Source: Herbaspirillum sp. RV1423 (lineage in GTDB: Bacteria; Pseudomonadota; Gammaproteobacteria; Burkholderiales; Burkholderiaceae_D). Taken from it: DNA of 64,000 nucleotides. Within the stretch, counting starts at the first letter, position 1; the number at the start of each line of letters is the position of its first letter. Made by a program: the position numbers and the translations under genes. The DNA lies in the NCBI RefSeq assembly GCF_000577615.1, contig NZ_CBXX010000005.1, positions 1 through 64,000 on the forward strand, in the 5' to 3' direction. The notes beneath the pieces were generated by a model that saw only the letters and a list, made by a program, of their open reading frames with translations, did no database searches and was not told the origin of the DNA. Shown here one piece after another: positions 46,159-56,356 of this stretch.

Positions 46159-47100
46159 ATGGATACCTTGCAAAACATGCGCATTTTCATGCGCGTTGTC
46201 GACGCCGGCAGTTTTACGCTGGCCGCGCAACAAATGGACCTGACCACCGCCCACGTGTCGCGCGCGGTGGCGGATCTGGAGCGTCATTTGCGCACGCGCC
46301 TGCTCAATCGCACCACGCGCCGTATCGCGCTGACCGAGGCCGGCGAACGCTACTTGCTGCGCTGCGAGCAGATCGTGGCTTATGTGCAAGAGGCCGAAGC
46401 CGAGGCCGGCGACGCCTACGTGAGGCCGTCCGGTCGCTTGCGCATCCACACCATGACCAGCTTCGGCCAGCGGTACGTGATTCCGGCAATTTCCAATTAC
46501 CAGAAGCGTTATCCCGACGTCGCCATTGAGCTGACGCTGGCGCAGCGCGTGCCCGACCTGCTGGAAGAGGGATTCGACGTGTCGCTGGTGCTGGCGCGCG
46601 AGTTGCCGGATTCCGGCCTGATCTTCCGTCAGCTCGGCAGCATCTACAGCATCCCGTGCGCCTCGCCGTTCTACCTGGAAAAGCACGGCGTGCCGCACAA
46701 GCCCGCCGACCTGCTCAACCATCGCTGCCTGCAACTGGTGAGTTCGGTGTCGCCGCTGGACCAATGGGACCTGGAGGGGCCGGATGGCAAGGAAAACGTC
46801 GCCGTCAAGTCCAGCTTCCAGGTCAACGTCGCCGAAGCCATGCTGCTGAGCCTGAAGGAGGGCATGGGCATCGGCGTGCTGCCGATCTATTCGGCGGTGG
46901 ACGCCTTGCGCGCGGGCACCATCGTGCGGGTGCTGCCGCAATACCGTCTGCAGCAGATGGGCGTGTACGCGCTGTATCCGTCGCGCCAGTACCTCGATGC
47001 CAAGATCAGCACCTGGGTCGATTGGATGCACGAAAGCGTCAATAAGGCCTTGCAGGACGATCATCAGGCGCTTGACCGGATTGCGGTTCTTTCGCCATGA
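46159..47100 (+). CDS. LysR-family regulator, divergent from the efflux operon
   Basis: The start at MDTLQNMRIF has AGGAA upstream; 313 residues. The HTH is FTLAAQQMDLTTAHVSRAVADLERHLRTRLLNRTTR and the effector domain follows. The arrangement with the NodT/FUSC operon resembles aaeR next to aaeXAB, so it is the probable activator in response to aromatic acids. Confidence 0.9.
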   Translation: MDTLQNMRIFMRVVDAGSFTLAAQQMDLTTAHVSRAVADLERHLRTRLLNRTTRRIALTEAGERYLLRCEQIVAYVQEAEAEAGDAYVRPSGRLRIHTMTSFGQRYVIPAISNYQKRYPDVAIELTLAQRVPDLLEEGFDVSLVLARELPDSGLIFRQLGSIYSIPCASPFYLEKHGVPHKPADLLNHRCLQLVSSVSPLDQWDLEGPDGKENVAVKSSFQVNVAEAMLLSLKEGMGIGVLPIYSAVDALRAGTIVRVLPQYRLQQMGVYALYPSRQYLDAKISTWVDWMHESVNKALQDDHQALDRIAVLSP

Positions 47101-47132
47101 TCGTGCATTGACAAAAAACAGGGACCAAAACG

Positions 47133-47507
47133 ATGAAATGGCTTGCGGTAGGAATGGGGGCGGCGCTGGGCGCCTGGTTGCGCTGGGGGCTGAGCTTGTG
47201 GTTGAACATCGCGGGAAACGCGTTGCCCCTGGGGACGCTGGCGGCCAACTGGGGCGGCGGCTTCGTGATCGGCTTCCTGGTAGCGTTCTTTGAAAGCTAT
47301 CCAGCGCTGCCGCCGGAATGGAGACTGTTCCTGATCACCGGTTTTCTCGGCGGGTTGACCACATTTTCCACATTTTCCGCCGAAGCCATGATGCTGCTGC
47401 AGCGTGGCGACTACGTCTGGGCGATCGCCCATTCCGGTTTGCATCTGCTCGGTTCGATCGCTTTGTGCGTGGCCGGCTTTGCGGTGTACCGGGCGCTGTT
47501 TGGCTAA
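47133..47507 (+). CDS. crcB: Fluoride channel CrcB (Fluc)
   Basis: The 124-residue protein has four TM helices. Family motifs are GAWLRWGLSLW, GTLAANWGGGFVIGFL (Asn of the pore) and ITGFLGGLTTFSTFSAE with the phenylalanine track. Dual-topology dimers export fluoride. Only 32 bp separate it from the LysR gene, leaving no room for a fluoride riboswitch. Confidence 0.94.
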   Translation: MKWLAVGMGAALGAWLRWGLSLWLNIAGNALPLGTLAANWGGGFVIGFLVAFFESYPALPPEWRLFLITGFLGGLTTFSTFSAEAMMLLQRGDYVWAIAHSGLHLLGSIALCVAGFAVYRALFG

Positions 47508-47641
47508 CTACACGTTTATCGATGAAATGGGTTCCAAGGCCTGTCGGCACGCGAAGATTTCGTGTGAACAGGCTCCAGCTTGATCTGTATCAAATTCGGA
47601 AGGGATTTGCCCCGTTACGCTCTTGCCGCGTCGGATGTTTC

Positions 47642-47669
47642 CTTGAAATATGTCCGTCAGGCCCAATGT
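47642..47669 (+). promoter_or_regulatory. Sigma-32 heat-shock promoter of clpB
   Basis: CTTGAAA (47642-47648, perfect) and CCCAATGT (47662-47669, close to CCCCATNT) are 13 bp apart, the usual RpoH spacing. The start codon lies 29 bp downstream. Confidence 0.75.
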
Positions 47670-47697
47670 CATCATTATTCAAAATTTGGAGCGAAAC

Positions 47698-50289
47698 ATG
47701 CGTCTCGACAAACTCACCACGAAATTGCAGGAAGCTCTGGCGGATGCCCAGAGTCAGGCTGTCGGCAACGACAACCAGTACATCGACCCGGTCCACCTGT
47801 TGCTGGCCTTGCTGGCGCAGGACGACGGCGGCACCCGCTCGCTGTTGCAACGCGCCGGCGTCAACGTCGCCGGACTGACATCGGCATTGCATCACGCCAT
47901 GACGCGCCTGCCCAAGGTGTCGGGCACCGGCGGCGAGGTGCAGATCGGCCGCGAGCTGGTGGCCTTGCTGAATCTGGCCGACAAGGAATCGCAAAAGCAT
48001 GGCGACCAGTTCATCGCCAGCGAAATGGTGCTGCTCGGCCTGGTTGACGACAAGTCCGACGCCGGCCGCGCCGCGCGTGAAAACGGCCTCTCGCGCAAAT
48101 CGCTGGAAGCCGCCATCAATACCGTGCGCGGCGGCGCCAGCGTGTCTTCCCAGCAGGGCGAAGGCCAGCGCGAGTCGCTGAAGAAATACACCCTGGACCT
48201 GACCGAGCGCGCCCGCAACGGCAAGCTTGATCCGGTGATCGGCCGCGACGATGAAATCCGCCGCGCGATCCAGGTGCTGCAACGTCGCAGCAAGAACAAC
48301 CCGGTGCTGATCGGCGAACCCGGCGTCGGCAAGACTGCCATCGTCGAAGGCCTGGCGCAGCGCATCGTCAGCGGCGAAGTGCCGGACAGCCTCAAGTCCA
48401 AGCGCGTGCTGTCGCTCGACATGGCTGCCTTGCTGGCCGGCGCCAAGTATCGCGGCGAGTTTGAGGAGCGCCTGAAAGCTGTCCTCAAGGAGATCGCCCA
48501 GGATGAAGGCCAGACTATCGTCTTCATCGATGAGTTGCACACCATGGTCGGCGCCGGCAAGGCCGAAGGCGCGATGGATGCGGGCAATATGCTGAAGCCT
48601 GCGCTGGCGCGCGGCGAGCTGCATTGCGTCGGCGCCACCACGCTGGACGAATACCGCAAGTACATCGAAAAGGATGCCGCGCTGGAGCGCCGCTTCCAGA
48701 AGATCATCGTCGACGAGCCGAGCGTGGAAGCGACCATCGCCATCCTGCGCGGCTTGCAGGAAAAGTACGAGGTGCATCACGGCGTCGACATCACCGACCC
48801 GGCCATCGTCGCTGCGGCTGAACTGTCGCATCGCTATATCACGGACCGTTTCCTGCCGGACAAGGCGATCGACCTGATCGACGAAGCGGCGGCCAAGATC
48901 AAGATCGAAATCGACTCCAAACCGGAAGTCATGGACAAGCTCGACCGTCGCCTGATCCAGTTGAAGATCGAGCGCGAAGCCGTCAGGCGCGAAAAGGATG
49001 AAGCCTCGCAAAAGCGTATGACGCTGATCGAGGAAGAAATTGCCAAGCTCGAACGCGAATACGCCGACCTCGAAGAAGTCTGGAAGGCCGAAAAGTCCAG
49101 CGTGCAGGGCAGCCAGCACCTGAAGGAAGAGATCGAGCGCATTCGCTTGCAAATGGATGAAGCCACGCGCAAGAGCGATTGGCAGAAAGTGTCCGAGCTC
49201 AAGTACGGCAAGCTGGCCGAACTGGAAAAGGCGCTGGAAGTGCAGAACAAGCAGGACGCCGCCGGTGCAAGCGCCGGCAGCAAGCCCAGGCTGGTGCGCA
49301 CCCAGGTCGGTGCCGAAGAAATCGCCGAAATCGTGGCGCGCGCCACCGGTATCCCGGTGTCGCGCATGATGCAGGGCGAACGCGAGAAGCTGTTGCACAT
49401 GGAAGAAGTGTTGCATCAGCGCGTGGTCGGCCAGGACGAGGCGATTGTTGCGGTATCTGATGCAATCCGCCGTTCGCGCGCCGGGTTGGGCGATCCGAGC
49501 AAGCCTTACGGTTCGTTCATGTTCCTCGGCCCTACCGGCGTCGGCAAGACCGAGCTGTGCAAGGCGCTGGCGTCTTACCTGTTCGACACCGAAGAGGCGA
49601 TGATCCGCATCGACATGAGCGAATTCATGGAGAAGCATTCGGTTGCCCGCCTGATCGGCGCGCCGCCGGGTTACGTCGGATATGAAGAGGGCGGTTACCT
49701 GACCGAAGCGGTGCGGCGCAAGCCTTACAGCGTGATCTTGCTGGACGAAATCGAGAAGGCGCATCCGGACGTGTTCAACGTCTTGCTGCAAGTGCTCGAC
49801 GACGGCCGCATGACCGACGGGCAAGGGCGTACGGTGGACTTCAAAAACACCGTGATCGTGATGACCTCGAACCTGGGTTCGCACAAGATTCAGGCGATGG
49901 AAGAGAGCGACACGGCGCTGGTGAAGATGGCGGTCATGGCGGAAGTCAAACTGCACTTCCGTCCGGAGTTCATCAACCGCGTCGACGAGATCGTGGTGTT
50001 CCATGCCCTCGACGAAAAGAATATCGGCGCGATCGCCAAGATCCAGTTGCATATCCTCGAGGATCGTCTGGCCAAGATGGATATCGGGCTGGTGATTACC
50101 GACGCCGGATTGCAGAAGATCGCCGAAGCCGGGTTCGATCCGGTGTATGGCGCGCGGCCGCTGAAGCGGGCGATCCAGCAGCAAATCGAGAACCCGTTGT
50201 CGAAGCTGATCCTCCAAGGCAAGTTTGGCCCCAAGGATGTGGTCCATGTGCACGTCAAGGACGGCGCATTGTCGTTTGAGGCAAACTGA
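47698..50289 (+). CDS. clpB: Protein disaggregase ClpB
   Basis: The start at [14 protein letters not shown] has GGAG seven bases upstream; 863 residues. Domains in order are Clp_N (1-145), AAA-1 with [13 protein letters not shown] (about 206) and [14 protein letters not shown], the long coiled-coil middle domain (about 410-525), and AAA-2 with [13 protein letters not shown] (about 610) and [13 protein letters not shown]. ClpB works with DnaK to rescue aggregated proteins. The long middle domain separates it from ClpV. Confidence 0.96.
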   Translation: MRLDKLTTKLQEALADAQSQAVGNDNQYIDPVHLLLALLAQDDGGTRSLLQRAGVNVAGLTSALHHAMTRLPKVSGTGGEVQIGRELVALLNLADKESQKHGDQFIASEMVLLGLVDDKSDAGRAARENGLSRKSLEAAINTVRGGASVSSQQGEGQRESLKKYTLDLTERARNGKLDPVIGRDDEIRRAIQVLQRRSKNNPVLIGEPGVGKTAIVEGLAQRIVSGEVPDSLKSKRVLSLDMAALLAGAKYRGEFEERLKAVLKEIAQDEGQTIVFIDELHTMVGAGKAEGAMDAGNMLKPALARGELHCVGATTLDEYRKYIEKDAALERRFQKIIVDEPSVEATIAILRGLQEKYEVHHGVDITDPAIVAAAELSHRYITDRFLPDKAIDLIDEAAAKIKIEIDSKPEVMDKLDRRLIQLKIEREAVRREKDEASQKRMTLIEEEIAKLEREYADLEEVWKAEKSSVQGSQHLKEEIERIRLQMDEATRKSDWQKVSELKYGKLAELEKALEVQNKQDAAGASAGSKPRLVRTQVGAEEIAEIVARATGIPVSRMMQGEREKLLHMEEVLHQRVVGQDEAIVAVSDAIRRSRAGLGDPSKPYGSFMFLGPTGVGKTELCKALASYLFDTEEAMIRIDMSEFMEKHSVARLIGAPPGYVGYEEGGYLTEAVRRKPYSVILLDEIEKAHPDVFNVLLQVLDDGRMTDGQGRTVDFKNTVIVMTSNLGSHKIQAMEESDTALVKMAVMAEVKLHFRPEFINRVDEIVVFHALDEKNIGAIAKIQLHILEDRLAKMDIGLVITDAGLQKIAEAGFDPVYGARPLKRAIQQQIENPLSKLILQGKFGPKDVVHVHVKDGALSFEAN

Positions 50290-50550
50290 AATGTCTTGAT
50301 TAACTCGTTGTAACTATGCTATCTAGTTCCCTGTTGGCTTGGAGAAATATTTGGAGAAAACAAGTATTTTTTCAGGTCGCAGGGAATTTTTTTATGTAAA
50401 CGATTAAACTCATCAAATGCGTGCGGAAAGCACGAAATTGATGCTAAATCGTAGATAAAAAACAATAAAGCACGTGAAATATCCGTAGTGGATGATCGTG
50501 GTGTGGCATAGGCAAGGGGTGAAATTCTGAATCAATCTTCATTACAACGG

Positions 50551-52272
50551 TTGTTTATCCTGCCGTTTGTATTTCTGATGTTATGCCTGGCGGTGACGAT
50601 AGGTTGGTTTTTATATCGCGCCGGCGATGATGCAACCGAGGTGCTGGCGCGCAATGCACTGATGGACACCATGAACCGGGTGGGGCAGGCGACCGACCGC
50701 CAGTTGCTCGGCGCGCGGGAGACGCTGCGCGTGGTGGCGCCGGATCCGATCCCACCGGCCGAAAAGGGCGGCCAGCCTGTTTATATTCCTTTTCCCAAAG
50801 AAAAAGCAGCGCTGGAAGAACGTCTGTGGCTTGCCAACAGTCTCTTCGATGAACCCAGCTATGTCTATTTCGGCGGCGCCGACGGCAGTTTCCTGGGTGT
50901 GAAGCAGGAAGAGAGGAGCCTCTTCATGTACAGCACCCGCGATCCGCAAGGCAAGAACTACGTCTATCACCTGCGCGGCCCAGGCACCGAGCCGACCCTG
51001 ATTGCGACCCAGGACTACGAACCGCGCAACCGTCCGTGGTATCGCCAGGCGATCGAACGCAAGCAGGAAACCTGGTCACCGGTGTTCACCGACTTCCGTC
51101 TTAAATTCCTTGGCATCAGCTTGTCCAAGCCGGTCTATACCCCCGACCATGTCTTGCTGGGCGTGGCCACCAGCAGCATCGGCCTGCTCCAGCTAAGCGA
51201 GTTTCTCCAGACGTTGCCGCTGACCCGCAACGGCGTTGCCTTCATCATCGACATGTCGGGCGATCTCGTTGCGACTTCGGTGCATGAGCCTATCCACAAG
51301 GTCAATGGGGAAAATCTTGTGCGGCTGAACGCGGCACAAAGCAGTTCCCCTGTGGTACGCCAGGCCTACGCCGATCTCGTGGAGTACATGAAGAAGCAAA
51401 AGCTGGCGCCGGAAAAACTGATAATCCAGTCCCTGCAGACAGACGGCCCCAAGACTGAACTGGCATTCCGTCTGCACCACGACGTCGCCGGACTGGATTG
51501 GGTGGCGGTCAGCGCCGTGAGCCGTTCGGACTTCCTCGGCTCGGTGACGGGGGGCGTGTACCAGACGCTGTTGCTCGGTTTGGTCGCGGTATGCATGACC
51601 TTCGTGCTGGGCTTTGCCATCCTGCGCTGGGTATTGCGCGACATCCGCAAGCTGACGCTGGCGGCCAAGAGCATCGGCAACGGCGAGCCTTTCCCTTCGC
51701 TCAATATCGAGCGCCGCGACGAGATCGGCCAGTTGGCGCAAAGCTTCCAGGAGATGGAACGCAACCTGCGCACCGATCGCCTGACCAACGTGCTCAATCG
51801 CGATTCCTTTATTGCGCAGATCGACTTCCGCCGCCGTAAAGGCAATGAAGCCGTGGTGCTGCAGTTTGCCTTGCTGTTCATCGACCTCGACAGGTTCAAA
51901 TCGATCAATGACCAGTATGGCCACGACGAGGGCGACAAGGTGTTGATCTCGGCGGCGTCGCAGTTGCAGAATGCCTTGCGCAAGGAAGATTCTGTGGCGC
52001 GCTTTGGCGGCGACGAGTTCGTGGTCTATTTGCATGGCGTATCGGACGAGAATGTCGCCAAGTCGATTGCTGAAAAGATTCGTACTTGCCTCAACCAGCC
52101 TATCGAAGGACGCGACGGCAACAAGTACCACGTCGATGCGTCGATCGGCATGGCGCTGTTTCCGCAAGACGGCCTGGATATCGAGACGCTGCTGCGCGTC
52201 GCCGACGAGCGCATGTTCGAGCAAAAGCGCATGCACCGCATGTTGTCGTATGATGTGCCGCACAAACAATAA
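50551..52272 (+). CDS. Membrane diguanylate cyclase (dCache-HAMP-GGDEF)
   Basis: The protein has about 573 residues from the TTG at 50551. An in-frame CTG at 50527, preceded by AAGGGG (50514-50519) at good distance, would add eight residues (NQSSLQRL) and may be the true start. Layout: TM1 (about 4-22), dCache sensor (PWYRQAIERKQETWSPVFTDF), TM2 (about 330-355), HAMP, GGDEF. The active site FGGDEFVV is intact and an RKED inhibitory site stands five residues before GGDEF. It should make c-di-GMP with feedback inhibition. The 261-bp gap upstream (50290-50550) is AT-rich; nothing else assigned there. Confidence 0.9.
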   Translation: MFILPFVFLMLCLAVTIGWFLYRAGDDATEVLARNALMDTMNRVGQATDRQLLGARETLRVVAPDPIPPAEKGGQPVYIPFPKEKAALEERLWLANSLFDEPSYVYFGGADGSFLGVKQEERSLFMYSTRDPQGKNYVYHLRGPGTEPTLIATQDYEPRNRPWYRQAIERKQETWSPVFTDFRLKFLGISLSKPVYTPDHVLLGVATSSIGLLQLSEFLQTLPLTRNGVAFIIDMSGDLVATSVHEPIHKVNGENLVRLNAAQSSSPVVRQAYADLVEYMKKQKLAPEKLIIQSLQTDGPKTELAFRLHHDVAGLDWVAVSAVSRSDFLGSVTGGVYQTLLLGLVAVCMTFVLGFAILRWVLRDIRKLTLAAKSIGNGEPFPSLNIERRDEIGQLAQSFQEMERNLRTDRLTNVLNRDSFIAQIDFRRRKGNEAVVLQFALLFIDLDRFKSINDQYGHDEGDKVLISAASQLQNALRKEDSVARFGGDEFVVYLHGVSDENVAKSIAEKIRTCLNQPIEGRDGNKYHVDASIGMALFPQDGLDIETLLRVADERMFEQKRMHRMLSYDVPHKQ

Positions 52273-52306
52273 ACGGTAATGAATGGCAATGAACGGAGAT
52301 CAACCC

Positions 52307-52801
52307 ATGACGTTTTCCACCTGCGACCTGTGCGACAACAATGAAGACAAACTGGCTGACGGCAGCCTGGCGGTGCTGCCGCCGATCTTCGCGTCCTTCG
52401 GCAAGCGTGCGCTGTTTGCCGGTCCGGCCAAAACGCTGAAGGTTTTTGAAGACAACGTGCTGGTCCGCAAGACGCTGGAAACTCCCGGCAACGGCCAGGT
52501 CCTGGTGGTCGACGGCGGCGGCAGCCTGCGCTGCGCGCTGGTGGGCGGCAAGCTCGGCGAACTGGCGGAGAAAAACGGCTGGGCCGGCATCGTCGTCAAC
52601 GGCTGCGTGCGCGACACACTGGAACTGAACGCCTGCGACGTCGGCATCCGCGCGCTGGCGACGCATCCGCAGCGCAGCGTGCGCAAGGGTTTGGGCGATG
52701 CCGATCTGACAGTGTCGATCGCCGGCGTGGCGGTGCATCCGGGCGACTGGATCTATGCCGATGTCGATGGCGTGGCCGTGTCGCGCACGGAGCTGATTTA
52801 A
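52307..52801 (+). CDS. rraA: RraA-family protein (RNase E regulator or HMG aldolase-like)
   Basis: The start at [10 protein letters not shown] has GGAG eight bases upstream; 164 residues. Motifs are [31 protein letters not shown] and [10 protein letters not shown], with the Arg and Asp of the aldolase site retained. Proteins of this family either inhibit RNase E (RraA) or act as divalent-metal 4-hydroxy-4-methyl-2-oxoglutarate aldolases; sequence alone does not decide. A terminator follows. Confidence 0.88.
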   Translation: MTFSTCDLCDNNEDKLADGSLAVLPPIFASFGKRALFAGPAKTLKVFEDNVLVRKTLETPGNGQVLVVDGGGSLRCALVGGKLGELAEKNGWAGIVVNGCVRDTLELNACDVGIRALATHPQRSVRKGLGDADLTVSIAGVAVHPGDWIYADVDGVAVSRTELI

Positions 52802-52825
52802 TCGCTTCACGCATTGGCAATCAGA

Positions 52826-52854
52826 AAGCCGTGCAAGTTCGCACGGCTTTTTTT
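52826..52854 (+). terminator. Rho-independent terminator after rraA
   Basis: AAGCCGTGC, six-nt loop, GCACGGCTT, T-run. It lies between convergent rraA and metR and may serve both. Confidence 0.9.
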
Positions 52855-52889
52855 CGCCTATTGCCCTATTTGCCTATCGTTTCCGTCGA

Positions 52890-53810
52890 CTAAAGCAACT
52901 CCACATTCGGTAAATTCAGGTAGCTGGTTTCGCGGGTGGACGCGACGAAATCGCTCAGGTAGGACTTGCCCGACAACTCCGGCAGGCAGGCCGCATACAG
53001 TCGCCCGGTCAGGCCGTCCGGCGTGATGCGTTTGGCCAGCACGTAATCGCGGTTGAGGTAGTTTTGCGCGGCCCATAGCGGCAGCGTGGCGATGCCGCGC
53101 CGGCTGGCGACCAGTTGCAGCATGGCGACGGTCAGTTCGGTGGTGCGCCGCTGCGTCTGGACGCCGGCGGGTTTCAGCACCTGGCGCACGACGTCGAGCA
53201 TGTCGTCGGGCACCGGATAGGTAATCAGCGTGTCGCTGCCGAAGTCTTGCGCCGTCAGGTAATCCTTGCCGGCGAGCGGATGATCGTGTGCCAGCAGCGC
53301 CACGATCTCGAAACGGAACAGCGCGTGGTAGTCGACCGGCTCATCGGGATCGATTTCCGCCACGATGGCGACGTCGGCGCGATGTTCGTACAGCAGGCCG
53401 ATCGGGTCCGCCTGGAAGCCGGAGACGATATCCATGTCGACTTCCGGCCAGCGTCTGCGGAACACGTCCATCGACGGCATCAGCCAGTCGAAGCAGGTGT
53501 GGCATTCCACCGCAATCCTGAGTTGTCCTGCTTCTCCCTGCTGCAGGCGCGCCAGGTCGCGTTCGGCGTCGGCAATGCGCGGCAATACCTCGTCGGCCAG
53601 CCTGAGCAGGCGGTCGCCCGCGGGCGTGAAGCGCACCGGCACCGATTTGCGCTCGAACAGCGGCATGCCGTGATGGTCTTCCAATTGCTTGATCTGATGC
53701 GACAGGGCCGACTGCGTAACGTTGAGCAGGGTGGCGGCGCGCAGCAGGTTGCCTGCTTCCTTGAGCGCTTGCAGGGTCTTGAGGTGCCGGAGTTCGAGGA
53801 TGGAGTGCAT
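52890..53810 (-). CDS. metR: LysR-type methionine regulator MetR
   Basis: The 306-residue protein has HTH LLRAATLLNVTQSALSHQIKQLEDHHGMPLFERKS and MetR-typical effector-domain segments (GQLRIAVECHTCFDWLMPSMDVFRRRWPEVDMDIVSGF). It is divergent from metE with a MetR-type box between them, so it is the homocysteine-responsive activator of metE. Confidence 0.93.
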   Translation of the reverse strand: MHSILELRHLKTLQALKEAGNLLRAATLLNVTQSALSHQIKQLEDHHGMPLFERKSVPVRFTPAGDRLLRLADEVLPRIADAERDLARLQQGEAGQLRIAVECHTCFDWLMPSMDVFRRRWPEVDMDIVSGFQADPIGLLYEHRADVAIVAEIDPDEPVDYHALFRFEIVALLAHDHPLAGKDYLTAQDFGSDTLITYPVPDDMLDVVRQVLKPAGVQTQRRTTELTVAMLQLVASRRGIATLPLWAAQNYLNRDYVLAKRITPDGLTGRLYAACLPELSGKSYLSDFVASTRETSYLNLPNVELL

Positions 53811-53824
53811 TGCCGTAGTAACTA

Positions 53825-53837
53825 TGAGTAAAATTCA
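53825..53837. promoter_or_regulatory. MetR box between metR and metE
   Basis: TGAGTAAAATTCA matches TGAA-N5-TTCA at seven of eight defined positions. It is 14 bp from the metR start and 117 bp from the metE start. Confidence 0.65.
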
Positions 53838-53953
53838 AGATGATTCTTAAAATATATCGTTTGAATCATAGTCTATGTTCGCGCAAGATGCCAGCTCTCG
53901 GGATAGCGCGGCTTGCGGCTGTGCTGTCCCCGTCATTTTCAGGGGAGTTGGTC

Positions 53954-56305
53954 ATGTCACAAATTGCACAGACAGCACAGGCAGAGCGCGTATCGGCGCA
54001 CGTGTTGGGTTTTCCGCGTATCGGCGCGCAACGCGAATTGAAATTCGCCATGGAATCGTTCTGGAAAGGCCAGACTGACGAGGCGGCCCTGCGTGCGACC
54101 GGCAGGCAATTGCGCGCCCGTCACTGGCAGGCGCAGGCCGCCGCCGGCATGGACTACCTCACGGTCGGCGACTTCGCCTGGTACGACCAGGTGCTGGGCA
54201 CGCTGGCGCTGCTGGGCGCCTTGCCGGCGCGTTTCGGGCTCGATGCCGGCAAACTGGACCTGGCAGGCTACTACACCATGGCGCGCGGCAACAAAGAGCA
54301 CTTCGCCATGGAAATGACTAAATGGTTCGATACCAATTATCACTACCTGGTGCCGGAATGGACGCCGGAGTTGTCTTTCGACGGCGGCGTCGACTGGCTG
54401 TTCGATGAAATCGCCGAGGCGCAATCGCAGACGCAATCGCATCAGGTCAAAGTCGTCCTGCTGGGACCGCTGAGCCTGCTGTATCTGGGCAAGGTCAAAT
54501 CGGGGCCGCAGCACAAGTCCGATCTGCACAAGCTAGACCTGCTGCCGAAGGTCGTCGCCGGTTACCAAAAGCTGCTGGCGCGCCTGCGCGACCAAGGCGT
54601 AGCGCTGGTGCAGATCGACGAACCGATCCTGGCGCTGGAGCTGGGCAAGGAATGGCTGGATGCTTTCCCGCCGGTCTACACGACGCTGGTGAGCGCCGCG
54701 CCTCCCTTGCTGCTGACGACTTATTTCGACACGGTCAGCGAACATGCCGATCTGCTGCGCAGCCTGCCGGTGGCGGGCGTGCATCTGGACGGCGTGCGCG
54801 GCGCGTCGCAATTGCAGGGGTTCGCCGACACATGGCCGCAGGACAAGGTGCTGTCGGTCGGCATCGTCGACGGCCGCAATATCTGGCGCTGCGATCTCGA
54901 TGCCGCGCTGGCGATGCTGCAACCTTTGCACGACAAGCTCGGCGGGCGGTTGTGGGTGGCGTCGAGCTGCTCGCTGTTGCACGTGCCGGTCGATCTCGCC
55001 GATGAAAGCAAGCTTGATGTCGAAATCAAGGGCTGGCTGGCATTCGCCATGCAAAAGCTGGAGGAAATCGTAGTCCTCAAGCACGCGCTGGGCGGCAACG
55101 CCGACGCCGTGGCCGGCCGGTTTGCCGCCGCGCGCGCCGCGTTGGGCAGCCGGCGCAGCTCGCCGCGCATCCACAATGCGCTGGTGCAGAAGCGCCTGAA
55201 GGCGGTGACCGAAGCCGATGCCGAGCGCACCTCGGGGTTCCCGGCGCGTATCGCCGTGCAACAGCAACGCTGGAACCTGCCGGCATTTCCGACCACGACC
55301 ATCGGTTCTTTCCCGCAGACGCCGCAGATCCGCCAGGTGCGCGCCGCCTACAAGCGCGGCGAGATCGGGCATCTGGATTATATGAACAAGATGCGCGATG
55401 AAATTCGCCTGGTGGTGGAAAAGCAGGAGGAACTTGGCTTGGATGTGCTGGTGCATGGCGAGCCGGAACGCAACGACATGGTCGAATACTTCGGCGAACA
55501 GTTGTGGGGGTACGCCTTCACCGCCAACGGCTGGGTGCAAAGCTACGGTTCGCGCTGCGTCAAGCCGCCGTTCATCTACGGCGACGTGTATCGTCCGGAA
55601 GCCATGACGGTGGGTTGGAGCAGGTTCGCACAAAGCCTGACGCAAAAACCGATGAAGGGCATGCTGACCGGGCCGGTGACGATGCTGCAATGGTCGTTCG
55701 TACGCGACGACCAGCCGCGCTCGACCACGGCGCTGCAAATTGCGCTGGCGCTACGCGACGAAGTCTGCGACCTGGAAAAGTCCGGCATCGGCATGATCCA
55801 GATCGATGAACCTGCGTTCCGTGAAGGCTTGCCGCTCAAGGCGCGCGACTGGAAGGAGTATCTCGACTGGGCGGTGCGCGTGTTCAAGATCAGCGCGGCA
55901 GGCGTACAGGACGAAACGCAGATCCATACCCACATGTGCTATTCGGAATTCAACGACATCCTGCCGTGGATCGCCGCAATGGACGCCGACGTCATCACGA
56001 TCGAGACGTCGCGTTCGGACATGGAGCTGCTCGACGGTTTCGGCCACTACAAGTACCCCAACGACATCGGTCCCGGCGTGTACGACATCCATTCGCCGCG
56101 CATTCCGAACGTTAATGAGATGGTGCGTTTGATGGAGAAGGCGCGCGGCGTGATTCCGGATCAGCGTTTGTGGATCAATCCCGATTGCGGGCTGAAGACG
56201 CGCAACTGGCCCGAGACGTATGAGGCGTTGGCGCACATGGTGCAGGCGGCGCGCAAGCTGCGTGAGACGACAGCAATAGCAGCAACGGCAGTGAACGCCG
56301 CCTGA
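53954..56305 (+). CDS. metE: Cobalamin-independent methionine synthase
   Basis: The start at MSQIAQT has AGGGGAG six bases upstream; 783 residues. It has two barrel domains and the motifs [37 protein letters not shown] and [14 protein letters not shown]. Zinc ligands are in [10 protein letters not shown] and NPDCGLKTR. It transfers methyl from 5-methyltetrahydropteroyl-triglutamate to homocysteine. No cobalamin riboswitch was recognised in the 5' region. Confidence 0.96.
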   Translation: MSQIAQTAQAERVSAHVLGFPRIGAQRELKFAMESFWKGQTDEAALRATGRQLRARHWQAQAAAGMDYLTVGDFAWYDQVLGTLALLGALPARFGLDAGKLDLAGYYTMARGNKEHFAMEMTKWFDTNYHYLVPEWTPELSFDGGVDWLFDEIAEAQSQTQSHQVKVVLLGPLSLLYLGKVKSGPQHKSDLHKLDLLPKVVAGYQKLLARLRDQGVALVQIDEPILALELGKEWLDAFPPVYTTLVSAAPPLLLTTYFDTVSEHADLLRSLPVAGVHLDGVRGASQLQGFADTWPQDKVLSVGIVDGRNIWRCDLDAALAMLQPLHDKLGGRLWVASSCSLLHVPVDLADESKLDVEIKGWLAFAMQKLEEIVVLKHALGGNADAVAGRFAAARAALGSRRSSPRIHNALVQKRLKAVTEADAERTSGFPARIAVQQQRWNLPAFPTTTIGSFPQTPQIRQVRAAYKRGEIGHLDYMNKMRDEIRLVVEKQEELGLDVLVHGEPERNDMVEYFGEQLWGYAFTANGWVQSYGSRCVKPPFIYGDVYRPEAMTVGWSRFAQSLTQKPMKGMLTGPVTMLQWSFVRDDQPRSTTALQIALALRDEVCDLEKSGIGMIQIDEPAFREGLPLKARDWKEYLDWAVRVFKISAAGVQDETQIHTHMCYSEFNDILPWIAAMDADVITIETSRSDMELLDGFGHYKYPNDIGPGVYDIHSPRIPNVNEMVRLMEKARGVIPDQRLWINPDCGLKTRNWPETYEALAHMVQAARKLRETTAIAATAVNAA

Positions 56306-56324
56306 GCAGCGCCGTAGAGACAAG

Positions 56325-56356
56325 ACGGCGGGAGTGAGTAGCTTCCGCCGTTTTTT
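56325..56356 (+). terminator. Rho-independent terminator after metE
   Basis: ACGGCGGGAG, seven-nt loop, CTTCCGCCGT, T-run. It touches the stop codon of the convergent FUSC gene. Confidence 0.88.

Noticed and set aside
47101-47132. Fluoride riboswitch before crcB
   Set aside because: Only 32 bp between genes, too short for the aptamer, and no pseudoknot motif seen.
47590-50253. 887-codon minus-strand frame opposite clpB
   Set aside because: Codon-mirror shadow of ClpB; translation shows no domain and is His/Leu/Asp-rich.
53838-53953. Cobalamin or SAM riboswitch before metE
   Set aside because: No B12 box or SAM-type conserved helices; a MetR box explains control.
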